A stretch of 5,070 bases of DNA. It comes from Methanobacteriota archaeon (lineage in GTDB: Archaea > Halobacteriota > Methanosarcinia > Methanosarcinales > Methanosarcinaceae). The DNA is taken from assembly GCA_030837265.1 (NCBI GenBank), contig JAUPKV010000580.1, forward strand, positions 1 to 5,070. Reading direction: 5' to 3'. How positions within the stretch are numbered: the first letter of the stretch is position 1; every line of letters starts with the position of its first letter. Under the pieces are notes generated by a model that saw only the letters and a program-made list of their open reading frames with translations, was not told where the DNA came from and did not search any database. Both the position numbers and the translations under genes were made by a program. This document shows, piece after piece, positions 4,810 through 5,070 of the stretch.

Positions 4810-5070
4810 AAAGGGATTGTATGATTAAAAAGGTACCTTTAACTGAACTCGAAAACCGCATGAGAGCTTTCAGAATACGAATGGATATCTCAAACCCCGA
4901 TTGGGAAATCGCCGTTATATTTAGCAAAATAAACCTCTATTATTTTACAGGCACGATGCAGGACGGAATGCTGATTATACCAAAGCACGGAGACGCAGTG
5001 CTCTGGGTACGGCGCAGCTATGAAAGAGCTCTTGATGAATCGTTGTTTCCCAGGATAGAACCCATGAGCA
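4810..5070 (+). repeat. Start of a direct tandem duplication of the M24 gene (period about 1258 bases)
   Basis: Bases 4821-5070 align without gaps to 3563-3812 with 17 differences in 250 (about 93% identity). Similarity begins at the ribosome-binding segment AAAGGGATT (3551-3559 and 4810-4818). Upstream of that the two sequences are unrelated, and one base is missing between this motif and the ATG in copy 2. The repeat's right end is outside the window. Confidence 0.9.
4821..5070 (+). CDS. M24-family metallohydrolase, copy 2 (partial, runs off right edge)
   Basis: The first 83 codons are visible, covering part of the N-terminal creatinase/prolidase-like domain. They differ from copy 1 at only three residues: V2I, T19I and E58D. 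Fourteen of the 17 base changes are silent, including AGA to CGA for Arg, so both copies appear to be under selection for protein sequence. The gene starts 64 bases after the copy 1 stop, behind its own AAGGG site (4811-4815). The spacer has no convincing TATA element, so it is probably in one operon with copy 1. The catalytic domain is not in the window, so whether this copy keeps the five metal ligands and the Asp substitution is unknown. The function is inferred to match copy 1, possibly as a paralog with altered specificity or as the second subunit of a heterodimer. Confidence 0.88.
   Translation, partial: MIKKVPLTELENRMRAFRIRMDISNPDWEIAVIFSKINLYYFTGTMQDGMLIIPKHGDAVLWVRRSYERALDESLFPRIEPMS

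Noticed and set aside
1..5070. CRISPR array, tRNA, rRNA
   Set aside because: No regularly spaced direct repeats of suitable length and no tRNA or rRNA signature are visible on either strand.

Overview
The window looks like a piece of a Methanosarcina-type methanogenic archaeon chromosome. The grounds are HdrC and HdrB subunits of a soluble heterodisulfide reductase, an F420-dependent NADP reductase, long AT-rich intergenic regions, TATA-like motifs in place of bacterial -35/-10 boxes, and Shine-Dalgarno sites complementary to an archaeal CCUCC anti-SD. The species is not determined. All family names come from reading the proteins and recalling the families; no database search was run.

Layout. 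Bases 1-105 hold what looks like the last codons of a TnpB-type (IS200/IS605) transposon protein, followed by the hairpin of the element's right end. On the minus strand come hdrC (1535 to 1050) and hdrB (1037 to 135), a compact two-gene operon. A 317-326 base leader region upstream of hdrC contains a dyad, a possible 42-aa leader ORF and small AT-rich tandem repeats. Next, also on the minus strand, is an fno/npdG-like F420H2:NADP oxidoreductase gene (2569 to 1862). It starts with TTG behind a perfect AGGAGG site, and its upstream region contains complementary segments in an unusual interleaved order. After a 350-base gap comes a DUF2284-like cysteine-rich predicted metal-binding protein (3459 to 2920, minus). 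It is divergent from an M24-family (creatinase/prolidase-fold) metallohydrolase on the plus strand (3563 to 4756). A second, nearly identical copy of the M24 gene begins at 4821 and runs off the right edge.

How the genes may work together. HdrC and HdrB carry the electron relay and the heterodisulfide-reducing site. No hdrA is visible, so the flavin subunit must be encoded elsewhere, as is known for the HdrA2/HdrC2B2 set of Methanosarcina, which uses F420H2. The neighbouring Fno would exchange electrons between F420H2 and NADPH, so the left half reads as an F420H2 and thiol/disulfide redox module. The right half is a separate divergent unit: a Cys-rich protein facing a tandem pair of metal-dependent C-N hydrolase-fold enzymes of unknown substrate. 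The points most worth following up are the SD-proximal complementary segments upstream of fno, the tandem M24 duplication with an Asp in place of the usual second catalytic His, and the tnpB right-end remnant.
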